DNA of 64,000 nucleotides, from positions 806,001-870,000 of the forward strand of contig NZ_QFYR01000001.1 of the NCBI RefSeq assembly GCF_003254705.1. Reading direction: 5' to 3'. Positions within the stretch are counted from its first letter, which is position 1. Each line of letters begins with the position of its first letter. Source of the DNA: Phenylobacterium deserti (GTDB lineage Bacteria; Pseudomonadota; Alphaproteobacteria; Caulobacterales; Caulobacteraceae). Of this stretch, positions 26,650 through 35,715 are shown piece after piece. The notes beneath the pieces are model-generated. The model did not search any database. It was not told where the DNA came from and saw nothing but the letters and a program-made list of their open reading frames with translations. The position numbers and the translations under genes are program-made.

Positions 26650-27720
26650 ATGGCCGACTACGACGCGCTGATGGCGCAGGCTGACGCCGCGCGGGGAAGC
26701 CGGCGGCGGGGCGAGGCCGAAGCGCTTTACCGGCAGGCGATCCAGGCGGCTCCGGAGCGGCCTGAGCCGTTGCACTACCTGGCGGGCCTGAGGGTGCTGG
26801 CGGGCGACCTTGCCGAGGCGGAGGCGCTGTATCGCGCGGCTCTGGCGCGGGATGGGTCGGCGGACGCCTCGGCCCGGGGCCTGGCGTCGGTGCTGCTTGA
26901 GCAGGGGCGCTACCGGGAAGGCTTCGCCTACTGGGAAGCGCGGCACCAGCTGGCGCGGATGGCCAAGCCGCCGTTGCCGTTTGCGGAGTGGCGAGGCGAG
27001 CCGATCGCCGGAAAGCGGCTGCTAGTGTGGCCCGAGCAGGGGTTCGGCGACCAGATCCAGTTCGCCCGCTTCCTGCCGATGCTGCAGGCTCGGGGGGCGG
27101 AGCTGACGGTGTTCTGCCGGCCGGGGCTGGAGCGGCTGCTGTCGCAGTGGCCGGGCGTCGACGTGAGGCCGGCGGACGGCCCGGTGGAGTTCCCCGACCC
27201 GGACTACTGGGTGATGTTCTGTTCGCTAGCCGGGCGCATGGGCTTGGAGGTCGGCGACATCCCGGGCGGGGCTTATCTGCGAGCCCCCCAGGAGGGCCCC
27301 TCCCCGCCGGCGGGCGCCCGGATCGGGGTGATGACAGCCGGTAATCCGGAGCATGGCAACGACGCTCACCGATCCCTGCCGGCCGAGCAGGCGGCGCGGC
27401 TGCACGCCCTGCCAGGGACGATCGACTTGTCGCCGGCCAGCACCGGGGCGCGGGACTTCGCCGACACCGCCAAGATCATCGCCGGGCTCGATCTCGTCAT
27501 TTCGGTGGACACCTCGGCGGCGCACCTGGCGGGCGCCCTGGGCCGGCCGTGCTGGACCTTGCTGCCGGCGGTGGGCACCGACTGGCGCTGGATGCACGGA
27601 AGGCGCGACACGCCCTGGTACGAGAGCATGCGGCTCTACCGCCAGCCGGGCGAAGGGCGATGGGCCGAGGTGGTGGACCAGGTGCTGGAAGATGCCGCTG
27701 GCCTGAACGGTCGCAGATGA
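26650..27720 (+). CDS. TPR-containing glycosyltransferase (GT9/FlmG-like C-terminus)
   Basis: A 356-residue protein from the ATG at 26650. The N-terminal third is TPR-like: AEALYRQAIQAAPERPEPL and AEALYRAALARDGSADA, two repeats plus a capping helix. The C-terminal two thirds resemble the ADP-heptose/GT9-like fold seen downstream of TPRs in many alphaproteobacterial proteins: LLVWPEQGFGDQIQFARFLPML, an HRSLPAEQAARL segment, and DLVISVDTSAAHLAGALGRP with the nucleotide-sugar-binding loop. No signal peptide. Proteins of this architecture include flagellin glycosyltransferases such as Caulobacter FlmG, but this one is shorter, so the acceptor is unknown. It follows the PEP mutase gene by 7 nt. 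Confidence 0.78.
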   Translation: MADYDALMAQADAARGSRRRGEAEALYRQAIQAAPERPEPLHYLAGLRVLAGDLAEAEALYRAALARDGSADASARGLASVLLEQGRYREGFAYWEARHQLARMAKPPLPFAEWRGEPIAGKRLLVWPEQGFGDQIQFARFLPMLQARGAELTVFCRPGLERLLSQWPGVDVRPADGPVEFPDPDYWVMFCSLAGRMGLEVGDIPGGAYLRAPQEGPSPPAGARIGVMTAGNPEHGNDAHRSLPAEQAARLHALPGTIDLSPASTGARDFADTAKIIAGLDLVISVDTSAAHLAGALGRPCWTLLPAVGTDWRWMHGRRDTPWYESMRLYRQPGEGRWAEVVDQVLEDAAGLNGRR

Positions 27721-27751
27721 CCTGAGCGCTCGGCGGCCCTATCTTCCGCCC

Positions 27752-30628
27752 ATGACCGACATCCTCGACGCCGCCGACGCTTCCGCGCCCGTGACCCTGG
27801 ACGAGATCCCGCGTGAGCCGACGCAGGACGGGCCGAAGGTCCGGCTCTATCTGATCGACGGCTCGGGCTTCATTTTCCGGGCGTTCCACGCCCTGCCGCC
27901 GCTGACCCGCAAGAGCGACGGCCTGCCGATCGGCGCCGTGTCTGGCTTCTGCAACATGCTTTGGAAGCTGCTGGTGGATATGAAAGCCTCCGACGAGGCG
28001 CCTACCCACTTGGCTGTGGTGTTCGACAAGTCCGAGCAGACGTTCCGCAAGGATCTCTACGCCGACTACAAGGCGCACCGTCCGCCGCCGCCGGAGGATC
28101 TGGTTCCGCAGTTTCCGCTGGTGCGGGAAGCCACGCGAGCGTTCGGCGTGCCGTGTCTGGAGCTGTCCGGCTACGAAGCCGACGACCTCATCGCCGCCTA
28201 CGCCTGCAAGGTGCGAGACCTGGGCGGCGAGGTGGTCATCGTCTCGTCCGACAAGGACCTGATGCAACTGGTCGGGCCGCAGGTGTCGATGCTCGACACC
28301 ATGAAGAACGTGAAGATCGGACCTGAACAGGTCGTCGAGAAATTCGGCGTCCCGCCGGAGAAGGTCGTCGATGTGCAGGCGCTCTGCGGCGATTCGGTGG
28401 ACAACGTGCCGGGCGCGCCGGGGATCGGCATCAAGACCGCGTCGGCGCTGATCCTCGAATACGGCGACATCGACACGCTTCTGGCGCGCGCCGGAGAGAT
28501 CAAGCAGCAGAAGCGTCGCGAAACGCTGATCAACTTCGCCGACCAGATCCGGCTGTCGCGTGAGCTGGTTCGGCTGGACTGCGACACGCCCTTGCCCGAG
28601 CCGATCGACAGCCTGGCGGTGCAGGAGCCGGGCCCCGAGCTTGCGGCGTTCCTGGAGGACATGGGTTTCCGCACGCTGGCTCGCCGCATCACGGACGCCA
28701 AGTCGGGCGCCGGCGCGCCCGCCACGCCCACCGCGGAAGCCAAGGCGCCCGCCCGGCCGCAGCACGGCGCCATCGACGTCAACGCCTACCAGTGCGTTCG
28801 CGACGTGGAGACCCTGGACGCCTGGATCGCCCGCGCCCGCACGGCGGGGATCGTTGCGTTCGACACCGAGACGGACGCCCTGTCGTCAGCCAGCGCCGAG
28901 CTTTGCGGCGTGTCCCTGGCCGTTGCGCCGGGCGAGGCTTGCTACATTCCGGTGGGGCATCAGCACGAAAGCGACGGCGGCCTCGACTTTGAGGCCAAGG
29001 AGCACCTGGAGCAGATCCCCTGCGAGGAGGTGATCGCCCGCCTGAAGCCCCTGCTGGAAGACCCCTCGGTGCTGAAAGTGGCGCAGAACGCCAAATACGA
29101 CATGGCGGTGCTGTCGCGATACGGGATCGAGGTGGGTCCCATCGAGGACACCATGCTGATCTCGTTCGTGCTGGAAGGCGGGCTGCACAAGAGCCACGGC
29201 ATGGACGAGCTGTCCAAGCGGTGGCTGGAGCACGAACCCATCAGCTTCAAGACGGTGGCCGGCACGGGCAAGGGGCAGAAGAGCTTCAAGCACGTGGCTC
29301 TGAGCGAGGCGACCTGCTACGCGGCCGAGGACTCCGACGTCACCCTGCGCCTGTACGAGCACCTGCGGCCGCGCCTGGCGCACGAAGGTCTGCTGGGCGT
29401 CTACGAGACGGTCGAGCGGCCAATGCCCAAGGTGCTGGCCGACATGGAGCTGGCGGGCGTCAAGGTCGACCCCGAGCAGCTGCGCATTCTGTCCAACGAC
29501 TTCTCAGTCCGGATGGCCGAGCTGGAGACCAAGGCGCACGAACTGGCCGGGCGGCCGTTCAACCTGGGCTCGCCCAAGCAGATCGGCGAGATCCTGTTCG
29601 CGGAGATGGGGCTGTCGAGCGGCAAGAAGACCGCCACCGGCGCCATGTCGACAGACGCCTCCCTGCTGGAAGACCTGGCGGCGCAAGGCCACGAGCTGCC
29701 GCGCACCCTGCTGGACTGGCGCCAGCTGTCGAAGCTGAAGGGCACCTACACGGACAACCTGATCGAGGCGATCTCGCCGAAGACGGGGCGGGTGCACACC
29801 TCCTTCAGCCTGGCGGCGGCCACCACCGGGCGCCTGGCGTCGTCGGACCCCAACCTGCAGAACATCCCGATTCGCACGGAGGAAGGTCGCAAGATCCGCC
29901 GCGCCTTCATCGCCGAGCCGGGTCATGTGCTGATCAGCGCCGACTACAGCCAGATCGAGCTGCGCCTGCTGGCCCACATCGGCGACATTCCGCAGCTGAA
30001 GCGGGCGTTCGCCGAGGGCCTCGACATCCACGCCATGACCGCGTCGGAGATGTTCGGCGTGCCGGTGGAAGGCATGCCCGCGGAGACGCGGCGGCGCGCC
30101 AAGGCCATCAACTTCGGCATCGTCTACGGCATCTCGGCCTTCGGGCTCTCGAACCAGCTGTCGATCCCGCGCGAAGAGGCCAGCGCCTACATCAAGACCT
30201 ACTTCGAGCGGTTCCCCGGGATCCGCAGCTACATGGATCGCATGCAGCAGCAGGTCCGGGCAGAGGCGTTCGTCACCACCATCTTCGGGCGCAAGGTCCA
30301 CATCCCGGCGGCCCGCGGCAAGAGCCAGGCGGAACGCAGCTTCGCCGACCGCGCCGCCATCAACGCGCCGATCCAGGGCGCGGCCGCCGACGTGATCCGC
30401 CGGGCGATGATCCGCATGCCGGGCGCGCTGGAGAAGGCGGGGCTGCAGGCCAGGATGCTGCTGCAGGTGCACGACGAACTGGTGTTCGAAGCGCCCGAGG
30501 CTGAAGCCGACCGGGTCATCGAAGTGGCCAAGCAGGTGATGGAGCGGGCGGCCGAGCCGGCGATCTCGCTGTCCGTGCCGCTTGTGGTGGAAGCCCGCGC
30601 GGCCGCCAACTGGGACGACGCGCACTAG
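27752..30628 (+). CDS. polA: DNA polymerase I
   Basis: Family A polymerase for Okazaki-fragment processing and repair, 958 residues. The 5' nuclease domain (to about residue 320) has YEADDLIAAYA and SSDKDLMQLV with VQALCGDSVDNVPG. The proofreading domain has the acidic ExoI motif VAFDTETDAL near residue 370 and later ISFVLEGG, so exonuclease appears active. The polymerase domain has motif A DYSQIELRLLAHI, motif B RRRAKAINFGIVYG and motif C VHDELVFE. The protein is longer than E. coli Pol I by about 30 residues, including an N-terminal extension. Start ATG 27752; the next gene on the opposite strand ends 40 nt downstream. Confidence 0.97.
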   Translation: MTDILDAADASAPVTLDEIPREPTQDGPKVRLYLIDGSGFIFRAFHALPPLTRKSDGLPIGAVSGFCNMLWKLLVDMKASDEAPTHLAVVFDKSEQTFRKDLYADYKAHRPPPPEDLVPQFPLVREATRAFGVPCLELSGYEADDLIAAYACKVRDLGGEVVIVSSDKDLMQLVGPQVSMLDTMKNVKIGPEQVVEKFGVPPEKVVDVQALCGDSVDNVPGAPGIGIKTASALILEYGDIDTLLARAGEIKQQKRRETLINFADQIRLSRELVRLDCDTPLPEPIDSLAVQEPGPELAAFLEDMGFRTLARRITDAKSGAGAPATPTAEAKAPARPQHGAIDVNAYQCVRDVETLDAWIARARTAGIVAFDTETDALSSASAELCGVSLAVAPGEACYIPVGHQHESDGGLDFEAKEHLEQIPCEEVIARLKPLLEDPSVLKVAQNAKYDMAVLSRYGIEVGPIEDTMLISFVLEGGLHKSHGMDELSKRWLEHEPISFKTVAGTGKGQKSFKHVALSEATCYAAEDSDVTLRLYEHLRPRLAHEGLLGVYETVERPMPKVLADMELAGVKVDPEQLRILSNDFSVRMAELETKAHELAGRPFNLGSPKQIGEILFAEMGLSSGKKTATGAMSTDASLLEDLAAQGHELPRTLLDWRQLSKLKGTYTDNLIEAISPKTGRVHTSFSLAAATTGRLASSDPNLQNIPIRTEEGRKIRRAFIAEPGHVLISADYSQIELRLLAHIGDIPQLKRAFAEGLDIHAMTASEMFGVPVEGMPAETRRRAKAINFGIVYGISAFGLSNQLSIPREEASAYIKTYFERFPGIRSYMDRMQQQVRAEAFVTTIFGRKVHIPAARGKSQAERSFADRAAINAPIQGAAADVIRRAMIRMPGALEKAGLQARMLLQVHDELVFEAPEAEADRVIEVAKQVMERAAEPAISLSVPLVVEARAAANWDDAH

Positions 30629-30667
30629 GGCCGATGCACGCCCGTGCTTAGCCAGGAGGAGAGAGGC

Positions 30668-31510
30668 TCAGCCGATGCGGCGCTGGCTGCGGGCCTGGAT
30701 CAGGCTTTGGCTGTCGCCATACAGGCGCACGGCGGTCAGCACGCCGGTGGCGTAGGCTCCAGTGTCGATGCCGATCCGGCAGGGCGTGAGCTGCGCCTCT
30801 TCGGACGGGGTGTGCCCGTGGACGATCACCTTGCCGAAGGGGCCGCGGTCGCGGATGAACTCGTGGCGGATCCAGAGCAGGTCGCGTTCGGACTGGTCTT
30901 CCAGCGCCACGCCCGGCCGCACACCCGCGTGGACGAAGGCGTAGTCGCCCACCACGCGCATGAGCTCGAGTTGCTGGTAGAAGGCGCGGTGCGAGGCCGG
31001 TAGAGCGGCGTTGAGGGCGTCCCGGGTCGCGGCCCAGGTGTCGGAGTCCATGCGGGTGGACGGCGGCTGCACGCCATAGGCCGCCAGGGTCGCCCCGCCG
31101 CCGTGATCGAGCCAGGTCGAGCCGAAGCCCGGGTCCTGCACGAACTGCATCAGGGCTTCCTCGTGGTTGCCCTTCAGCACGGTGACGTCGAAGGCCGGGT
31201 CGGACTTCAGGGTCAGGATCAGATCGACGACGCCGCGGCTGTCGGGACCACGATCCACGTAGTCGCCCAGGAAGATCAGGACCGGCCGCTCGGGCGGGCG
31301 GGTGGCCAGCACATCGTTGGCGATGTCGCGGACCAGCATCTGCAACACGTCCAGGCGGCCATGAACGTCGCCTACCGCATAGACGAGCCGCCCGCCGGTG
31401 GACGGCAGGACTTCACGGGAACGCTTCTGGCCCAACAGTCGGGAGAACACGGCGAACTCTTCCGGCTTACGCCCGTGGATTGAGCCCAGGATAGGCCCCG
31501 TGTCGCCCAC
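30668..31510 (-). CDS. calcineurin-like metallophosphoesterase (serine/threonine phosphatase type)
   Basis: A 280-residue dinuclear-metal phosphatase of the PPP family. The three signature blocks are intact: GDVHGRLD near residue 47, GDYVDRG near 85, and GNHEEAL near 117. HAGVRPG near 195 and VHGHTP near 235 supply distal metal-binding histidines. It resembles bacterial PrpA/PrpB-type protein phosphatases and Ap4A hydrolase-like enzymes of the same fold; the substrate cannot be decided from sequence alone. The ATG at 31510 is used. It is transcribed toward polA, whose stop codon is 40 nt away. Confidence 0.88.
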   Translation of the reverse strand: MGDTGPILGSIHGRKPEEFAVFSRLLGQKRSREVLPSTGGRLVYAVGDVHGRLDVLQMLVRDIANDVLATRPPERPVLIFLGDYVDRGPDSRGVVDLILTLKSDPAFDVTVLKGNHEEALMQFVQDPGFGSTWLDHGGGATLAAYGVQPPSTRMDSDTWAATRDALNAALPASHRAFYQQLELMRVVGDYAFVHAGVRPGVALEDQSERDLLWIRHEFIRDRGPFGKVIVHGHTPSEEAQLTPCRIGIDTGAYATGVLTAVRLYGDSQSLIQARSQRRIG

Positions 31511-31642
31511 CTACAACGCAAGGGCGTCTGAAAGCTAGGCTGCGATGTCGTGTGGACGTCGTGCCGCGGCCGGTTGCGCAATCAAGAAGCGCTCCATCAG
31601 CTGACCGAGGCGGTCAATGTCGCCGATGTGCGAGAAGGTTCC

Positions 31643-31718
31643 TGGTGGAGCCGAGGGGAGTCGAACCCCTGACCTCCTCATTGCGAACGAGGCGCTCTAC
31701 CAACTGAGCTACGGCCCC
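31643..31718 (-). tRNA. tRNA-Ala (CGC)
   Basis: Read on the minus strand this folds as a complete cloverleaf: acceptor GGGGCCG/CGGCTCC, D arm GCTC/GAGC, anticodon arm CCTCG/TGAGG with loop TTCGCAA, T arm AGGGG/CCCCT with TTCGA, and an encoded CCA. The anticodon is CGC, reading GCG alanine codons, which are abundant in this GC-rich genome. No integrase or att-like duplication is seen beside it. Confidence 0.95.
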
Positions 31719-31847
31719 AGGAAGGCGCGGAATAAGTCGCGTGTTGGGTGCGCTGTCAAGCGGCCATTGCGGGTCAGCCTGCCGAACAACCGGCGGCCGG
31801 GGCGGCGGCGGCTTTGCGTTGCGGCGAAAGATCGCTAGAAGCGGCGC

Positions 31848-32162
31848 ATGGCCGCCATCGTCGACTTCGCGATCTCGCTGCTCCAGGCGCTGATTCAGCT
31901 CTTCATCTGGGCCTTGATCATCAATGCCGTGCTGTCGTGGCTGATCGCCTTCAACGTGATCAATGTCCGCAACAGCTTCGTCTACAACGTGGTGCGTTTC
32001 CTGGACCGGGTGACCGCGCCTGTGATGGCGCCGTTCCAGCGCATCATCCCGCCGCTGGGCGGCGTGGACATCAGCCCGATCATCGTGATCATCGTGCTGC
32101 AGCTGGCCAGCTCCAAGCTGCTGACGCCGCTGAAGTACTATCTGATGTCGGTGCTCGGCTAG
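31848..32162 (+). CDS. YggT family membrane protein
   Basis: A 104-residue integral membrane protein with two strongly hydrophobic blocks: residues about 4-35 (IVDFAISLLQALIQLFIWAL) and about 75-98 (ISPIIVIIVLQLASSKL), and the family motif DRVTAPVMAPFQRIIPPLGG between them. YggT proteins are linked to osmotic-stress tolerance and, in some bacteria, cell division or cofactor assembly; the mechanism is unresolved. It is followed at 2 nt by the DUF167 gene, the commonly observed yggT-yggU pairing. Confidence 0.9.
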   Translation: MAAIVDFAISLLQALIQLFIWALIINAVLSWLIAFNVINVRNSFVYNVVRFLDRVTAPVMAPFQRIIPPLGGVDISPIIVIIVLQLASSKLLTPLKYYLMSVLG

Positions 32163-32164
32163 GC

Positions 32165-32446
32165 ATGCGCCTGGCCGTGCGGGCGACGCCCCGCGGCGGA
32201 CGTGATGCGATCGACGGCTGGACCAGGGACGAGGCCGGACGGCCCGTGCTGAAGGTCCGCGTGTCGGCGGCGGCCAGCGAAGGCGCGGCCAATGCGGCCG
32301 TGCTGGCTCTGCTGGCCAAGAGCCTGGGCATCCCCAAGTCGCGCCTGAGCCTGGCGCGCGGCGACACATCCCGCCTGAAGCAGATCGAAGCCGAAGGCGT
32401 GACGCCCGAGGACCTGGCCCGCGCCTTCGGGGCGCCGCCCGGCTGA
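32165..32446 (+). CDS. DUF167 family protein (YggU)
   Basis: A 93-residue small cytoplasmic protein of the DUF167 family. The conserved features are RLAVRATPRGGRDAIDGW at the start and VLKVRVSAAASEGAANAAV in the middle (KVxVxAxPxEGxAN pattern), then LGIPKSRLSLARGDTSRLK. The function of the family is not established. The ATG at 32165 follows the yggT stop by 2 nt, so it is the second gene of a yggT-yggU operon. Confidence 0.9.
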   Translation: MRLAVRATPRGGRDAIDGWTRDEAGRPVLKVRVSAAASEGAANAAVLALLAKSLGIPKSRLSLARGDTSRLKQIEAEGVTPEDLARAFGAPPG

Positions 32447-32502
32447 CGGGAACAACCGGCGCCCGCACCCGCTTCCTTGCCGACCATCAACGGAGGCCCG
32501 CC

Positions 32503-32802
32503 ATGCCCGAGAACCAGTCCCAGCCCAACATGTCCGGCCAGACCAGCCCTACGGCCGACACCCGCCTGACGCCGCAGGAGAACCCGTCTTTCGCGGACGC
32601 AGGCCCGTCCGACACCGAAGCGGCGCACGCGCCGGAGGAAGGCGGCGCGGTGCGCGACCCGCGCCTGCAGACCGAAGAAGCCATTGACCGGATGGCTGAC
32701 CAAAACCACGGCAGCCTGGATGGCCACCCGTCCAAGGATCTGTCCGGCGAGGCCCAGACCGGCGAACGGCTGGGCGAGCGGGGCAACCGCCTGGGAAGCT
32801 GA
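32503..32802 (+). CDS. hydrophilic hypothetical protein, 99 residues
   Basis: Not recognised. The protein is strongly hydrophilic and rich in Pro, Gln, Asn, Glu, Asp and Gly, with no hydrophobic segment or cysteine, so it is probably intrinsically disordered. It contains ASP-rich stretches such as TEEAIDRMADQNHGSLDG and ends in GERLGERGNRLGS. AACGGAGG upstream of the ATG at 32503 supports translation. Its composition resembles small stress-related hydrophilic proteins of alphaproteobacteria, but that is only an impression. It is followed by a hairpin terminator candidate and the convergent marR gene. Confidence 0.65.
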   Translation: MPENQSQPNMSGQTSPTADTRLTPQENPSFADAGPSDTEAAHAPEEGGAVRDPRLQTEEAIDRMADQNHGSLDGHPSKDLSGEAQTGERLGERGNRLGS

Positions 32803-32891
32803 ATTTTTCTCCGGACGGGCCGGAACATGCTCTTTTGAGGCGTGTTGATGGCCCGGACGGCTCTGATCCTTCCTGTCGGATCGAGCAGTCC

Positions 32892-32945
32892 AGATCGGCC
32901 CGGCCCACACCCCTGGCATCCCCCCGACCAAGGTCGGGCCGATCT
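32892..32945. terminator. bidirectional terminator candidate with two mutually exclusive hairpins
   Basis: AGATCGGCCCG (32892-32902) is an exact inverted repeat of CGGGCCGATCT (32935-32945). CCCGACC (32923-32929) pairs with GGTCGGG (32932-32938) around AA. The two stems share bases 32935-32938, so both cannot form fully at once. The element lies between the convergent hydrophilic-protein gene and marR and probably terminates one or both. T tracts are modest (CTTCCTT on the plus strand). Confidence 0.55.
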
Positions 32946-32974
32946 TCCTTAAGTGGGCGCCCAGGCCTGTGGCG

Positions 32975-33418
32975 TCAGGCGCGCTCGAGCTTGCGCGACA
33001 GGGTTTCCAGCACCCGCAAGGTCGCGGCCAGGTCGGCCGGATCCATGTCGGCGAACAGCTCTTCCTGAAGATCGGCGACGATCTCCTGGGCTTGGTCGAT
33101 CACCGGCTCGGCGCCCGGCTTCAGATGCACCACCTTGGCGCGGCGATCACCGCTGTGCGCGCGCCGCTCCACCCAGTTCTGCGCTTCCAGCGCATCGATC
33201 AGCCGCACGATGGTGGGCTCTTCCACGCCAAGACGCTGGGACAGTTCGCGTTGGACCACGCCGCTGGAGGAGCCGGCGATCTCAACCAAAGCGGCACAGC
33301 GTGCGTCGGTCTGGCCGATGATCTTGAGCCGCTCATTAAGACGCGCGCGCCAGCGGCGCCCGGCAAGTTGAAGGCCCTGAGCCACCGCGGACCGCATGTC
33401 GTCGCCGCAGTTCTGCAT
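32975..33418 (-). CDS. MarR family transcriptional regulator
   Basis: A 147-residue winged-helix regulator from the ATG at 33418; the open frame extends to 33613 but the upstream part has no family similarity. The DNA-binding core is GVVQRELSQRLGVEEPTIVRLIDALEAQNWVERRAHSGDRRAKVVHL, with the recognition helix EEPTIVRLIDAL and the wing SGDRRAK. The N-terminal ARLNERLKIIGQTDARCAALVEIAG helix and the C-terminal helices form the dimer interface typical of MarR. It contains Cys4 near the start, not obviously redox-sensing. Regulated gene and ligand are unknown. A palindrome lies 45 nt upstream of its start. Confidence 0.88.
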   Translation of the reverse strand: MQNCGDDMRSAVAQGLQLAGRRWRARLNERLKIIGQTDARCAALVEIAGSSSGVVQRELSQRLGVEEPTIVRLIDALEAQNWVERRAHSGDRRAKVVHLKPGAEPVIDQAQEIVADLQEELFADMDPADLAATLRVLETLSRKLERA

Positions 33419-33754
33419 ACTGAGACCTTGCACCCTCGAAGCTCCTGAACATTGAACGCCATCCCGGAACCGTCCGGGTACATGAGGAAACGCCGGGCCC
33501 GTTAGTGAACCCCAGCCTCTTGTATGCAAGTGCGACAATCTGCCCGGACAAACGGGGCAAACACAACGCCAGGTAAGTAAACCCGGCGAACGCCGATACC
33601 ACACACCTATCAATAAGGGAGTTCAGCAGGTTGCATCCGCTCAGCACGCGGCGTCGCCCAACTGGCCAAGGACAATGCTTAACCAGCTAAGTAACTGATT
33701 CATAACGAGCGAAATCTCCAATTCGCGCACCGACGTCAGAAGACTCGTTGCGCT
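33419..33754. other. 336-nt divergent intergenic region between marR and the che operon
   Basis: No gene seen. It must hold the promoters of marR (leftward) and the che operon (rightward). CCCGGA-ACCG-TCCGGG (33463-33478) is a perfect 6-bp dyad 45 nt before the marR start. TTAA-CCAGCTA-AGTA at 33679-33693 has one intact CtrA half-site; the second half-site is poor. A GATTC (GANTC) lies near 33697. No sigma-54 element with correct spacing is found. Confidence 0.6.
33463..33478 (-). promoter_or_regulatory. candidate MarR autoregulatory operator
   Basis: CCCGGA and TCCGGG are exact inverted halves separated by ACCG, located 45-60 nt upstream of the marR ATG, where autorepressing MarR proteins usually bind. 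The dyad is GC-rich and short, so it may also be chance in this GC-rich DNA. Confidence 0.35.
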
Positions 33755-35707
33755 ATGGAGCCGCTACTCGTGCTGAATAACCTTAAGTTCTCCTGGAAAC
33801 TGATCCTCGCCTTCACCGCCCTCGTCCTAGTGACCATGGCTGGCGATGCGCTGGTCCTCGCGAAGATCAACGAGATCCGCGTGGCGTCGGAGAAGAACGA
33901 CCGCACCTACGACCTGTCGATGGACGTCCAGGTCATGTTCCGCGGGCTGGTTGAGCAGCAAAACGCTATCCGCGGCTTCGTGTTGGCCAACGACCCCGCG
34001 TTCCTGGAGACGTACCAAGAGAACGCCGCCGCGGTGGACAAGGCGATCGACCACTTCGCCAGCTTGACCAGCAGCCCGGAGCAAAAGGAACGGGCGCTGA
34101 AGCTGAAGGAGCAGTTCGCCGCCTGGCGGGTGGAGTACGGCGAGCGCCCGCTGGAGCTGTCCAGAGACCCGGCGACGCGGCCGCAGGCTTACGAGATCAT
34201 GGGCAAGAAGACGCTGGGCGCTCTGCGCGCGGCCATCGACGAGATCTCCCGCGATCAGGACAAGATTCAGAACGAGCGGATGGAGGCCCAGAAGGAGGAC
34301 ATCCGAACGGCGACCTTCGTGCTGATCGGCGGGGCCGTGGTCGCCCTGATCAGCTCGCTGATGATCGCCTGGCTGCTGGCCAAGACCGTCGCCCAGCCCG
34401 TGGTGCGGATGACCAACGCCATGCGCAAGCTGGCCGCGGGCGACAACACCGTCGAAGTGCCGGGCGCGGGCCGCAAGGACGAGATCGGCGACATGGCCGG
34501 GGCGGTGCAGAGCTTCAAGGACGCGGCGATCGAGAAGCTGCGCCTGGAAGGCATGACCGCCGAACAGCACAAGGCGGCCGAAGAGGAGCGTCGCCGCACC
34601 GAGGCGGCCAAGGCCGAAGCCGCCCGCCAGCTGTCCGACGTGGTGGAGAACGTGGCTTCGGGCCTGGAGAAGCTGTCCAAGGGCGAGCTGACCTTCCGCA
34701 TCGATCAGGCCTTCCCGGCCGAGTACGAAAAGCTGCGGGCCGACTTCAACGAAGCCATGCAGACCCTGCAGGACACCATGAAGGTGATCAGCGGGGCGGC
34801 CCACGGCATCCGCTCGGGCACCGACGAGATCAGCCAGGCGTCCGAGGACCTGTCACGCCGCACCGAGCAGCAGGCAGCGAGCCTGGAAGAGACGGCGGCG
34901 GCCCTGGACGAGATCACCGCCACGGTTCGCAAGACGTCCGAGGGCGCGAATCACGCTCGCGAGGTGGTCTCCACCGCCAAGCGCGACGCCGAACATTCCG
35001 GCGAGGTGGTGCGCCAGGCGATCAGCGCCATGACCGGCATCGAGCAGTCCTCGAATCAGATCGGCAACATCATCGGGGTGATCGACGAGATCGCCTTCCA
35101 AACCAACCTGCTGGCCCTCAACGCGGGGGTGGAAGCCGCGCGCGCCGGGGATGCGGGCAAGGGCTTTGCGGTGGTCGCCTCCGAGGTGCGGGCGCTGGCC
35201 CAGCGCTCGGCCGACGCCGCCAAGGAGATCAAGACGCTGATCTCCGCGTCCAGCACCCAGGTCGAGCAGGGCGTAACTTTGGTCGGTCAAACCGGCGAGG
35301 CTCTTAACCGTATCGTCACCCAGGTCGCGGACATCAATAGCGTGGTCTCGGAAATCGCGGCCTCGGCTCAGGAGCAGGCGACCGGCCTGCAGCAGGTGAA
35401 TACGGCGGTGAACCAGATGGATCAGGTCACCCAACAGAACGCCGCGATGGTCGAGCAATCGACTGCCGCGAGCCATTCCCTGTCCCAGGAAACCGAAGAG
35501 CTGGCCCGCCTCGTGGGCCGCTTCCAGGTGGGCGCACCGAGCATCGTGTCTCCGACCCGGCGAGGCGCTCCGGCGCCCGCAGCCGCTCCGGCGAAGTCCG
35601 CGGCGGCCCAACCGGGTCTCAAGACCCTGTCCACCCACGCCGGCGGCGGCGGCGCGTTGCGCAAGCCCCAACCGGTCCACGCTCACGACACCTGGGAAGA
35701 ATTCTGA
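33755..35707 (+). CDS. mcpA: methyl-accepting chemotaxis protein (McpA-like)
   Basis: Transmembrane chemoreceptor of 650 residues at the head of the che operon. TM1 is about residues 13-36 ([20 protein letters not shown]), a CHASE3-like periplasmic helical domain covers about 40-185, TM2 is about 187-212, followed by HAMP, a long coiled coil and the MCP signalling tip [19 protein letters not shown]. The C-terminus ends DTWEEF, fitting the [aromatic]xx[aromatic] tether that binds CheR/CheB. The signal molecule is unknown. Position and order match Caulobacter mcpA. Start ATG 33755. Confidence 0.93.
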   Translation: MEPLLVLNNLKFSWKLILAFTALVLVTMAGDALVLAKINEIRVASEKNDRTYDLSMDVQVMFRGLVEQQNAIRGFVLANDPAFLETYQENAAAVDKAIDHFASLTSSPEQKERALKLKEQFAAWRVEYGERPLELSRDPATRPQAYEIMGKKTLGALRAAIDEISRDQDKIQNERMEAQKEDIRTATFVLIGGAVVALISSLMIAWLLAKTVAQPVVRMTNAMRKLAAGDNTVEVPGAGRKDEIGDMAGAVQSFKDAAIEKLRLEGMTAEQHKAAEEERRRTEAAKAEAARQLSDVVENVASGLEKLSKGELTFRIDQAFPAEYEKLRADFNEAMQTLQDTMKVISGAAHGIRSGTDEISQASEDLSRRTEQQAASLEETAAALDEITATVRKTSEGANHAREVVSTAKRDAEHSGEVVRQAISAMTGIEQSSNQIGNIIGVIDEIAFQTNLLALNAGVEAARAGDAGKGFAVVASEVRALAQRSADAAKEIKTLISASSTQVEQGVTLVGQTGEALNRIVTQVADINSVVSEIAASAQEQATGLQQVNTAVNQMDQVTQQNAAMVEQSTAASHSLSQETEELARLVGRFQVGAPSIVSPTRRGAPAPAAAPAKSAAAQPGLKTLSTHAGGGGALRKPQPVHAHDTWEEF

Positions 35708-35715
35708 GGCGAGCC

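Noticed and set aside
33679-33693. Possible CtrA box upstream of the che operon
   Set aside because: Only the first TTAA half matches; the second is AGTA, so the match is too poor to call.
33661-33700. Possible sigma-54 promoter before the che operon
   Set aside because: GG and GC are separated by 11 rather than 10 nt and the flanking bases do not match.
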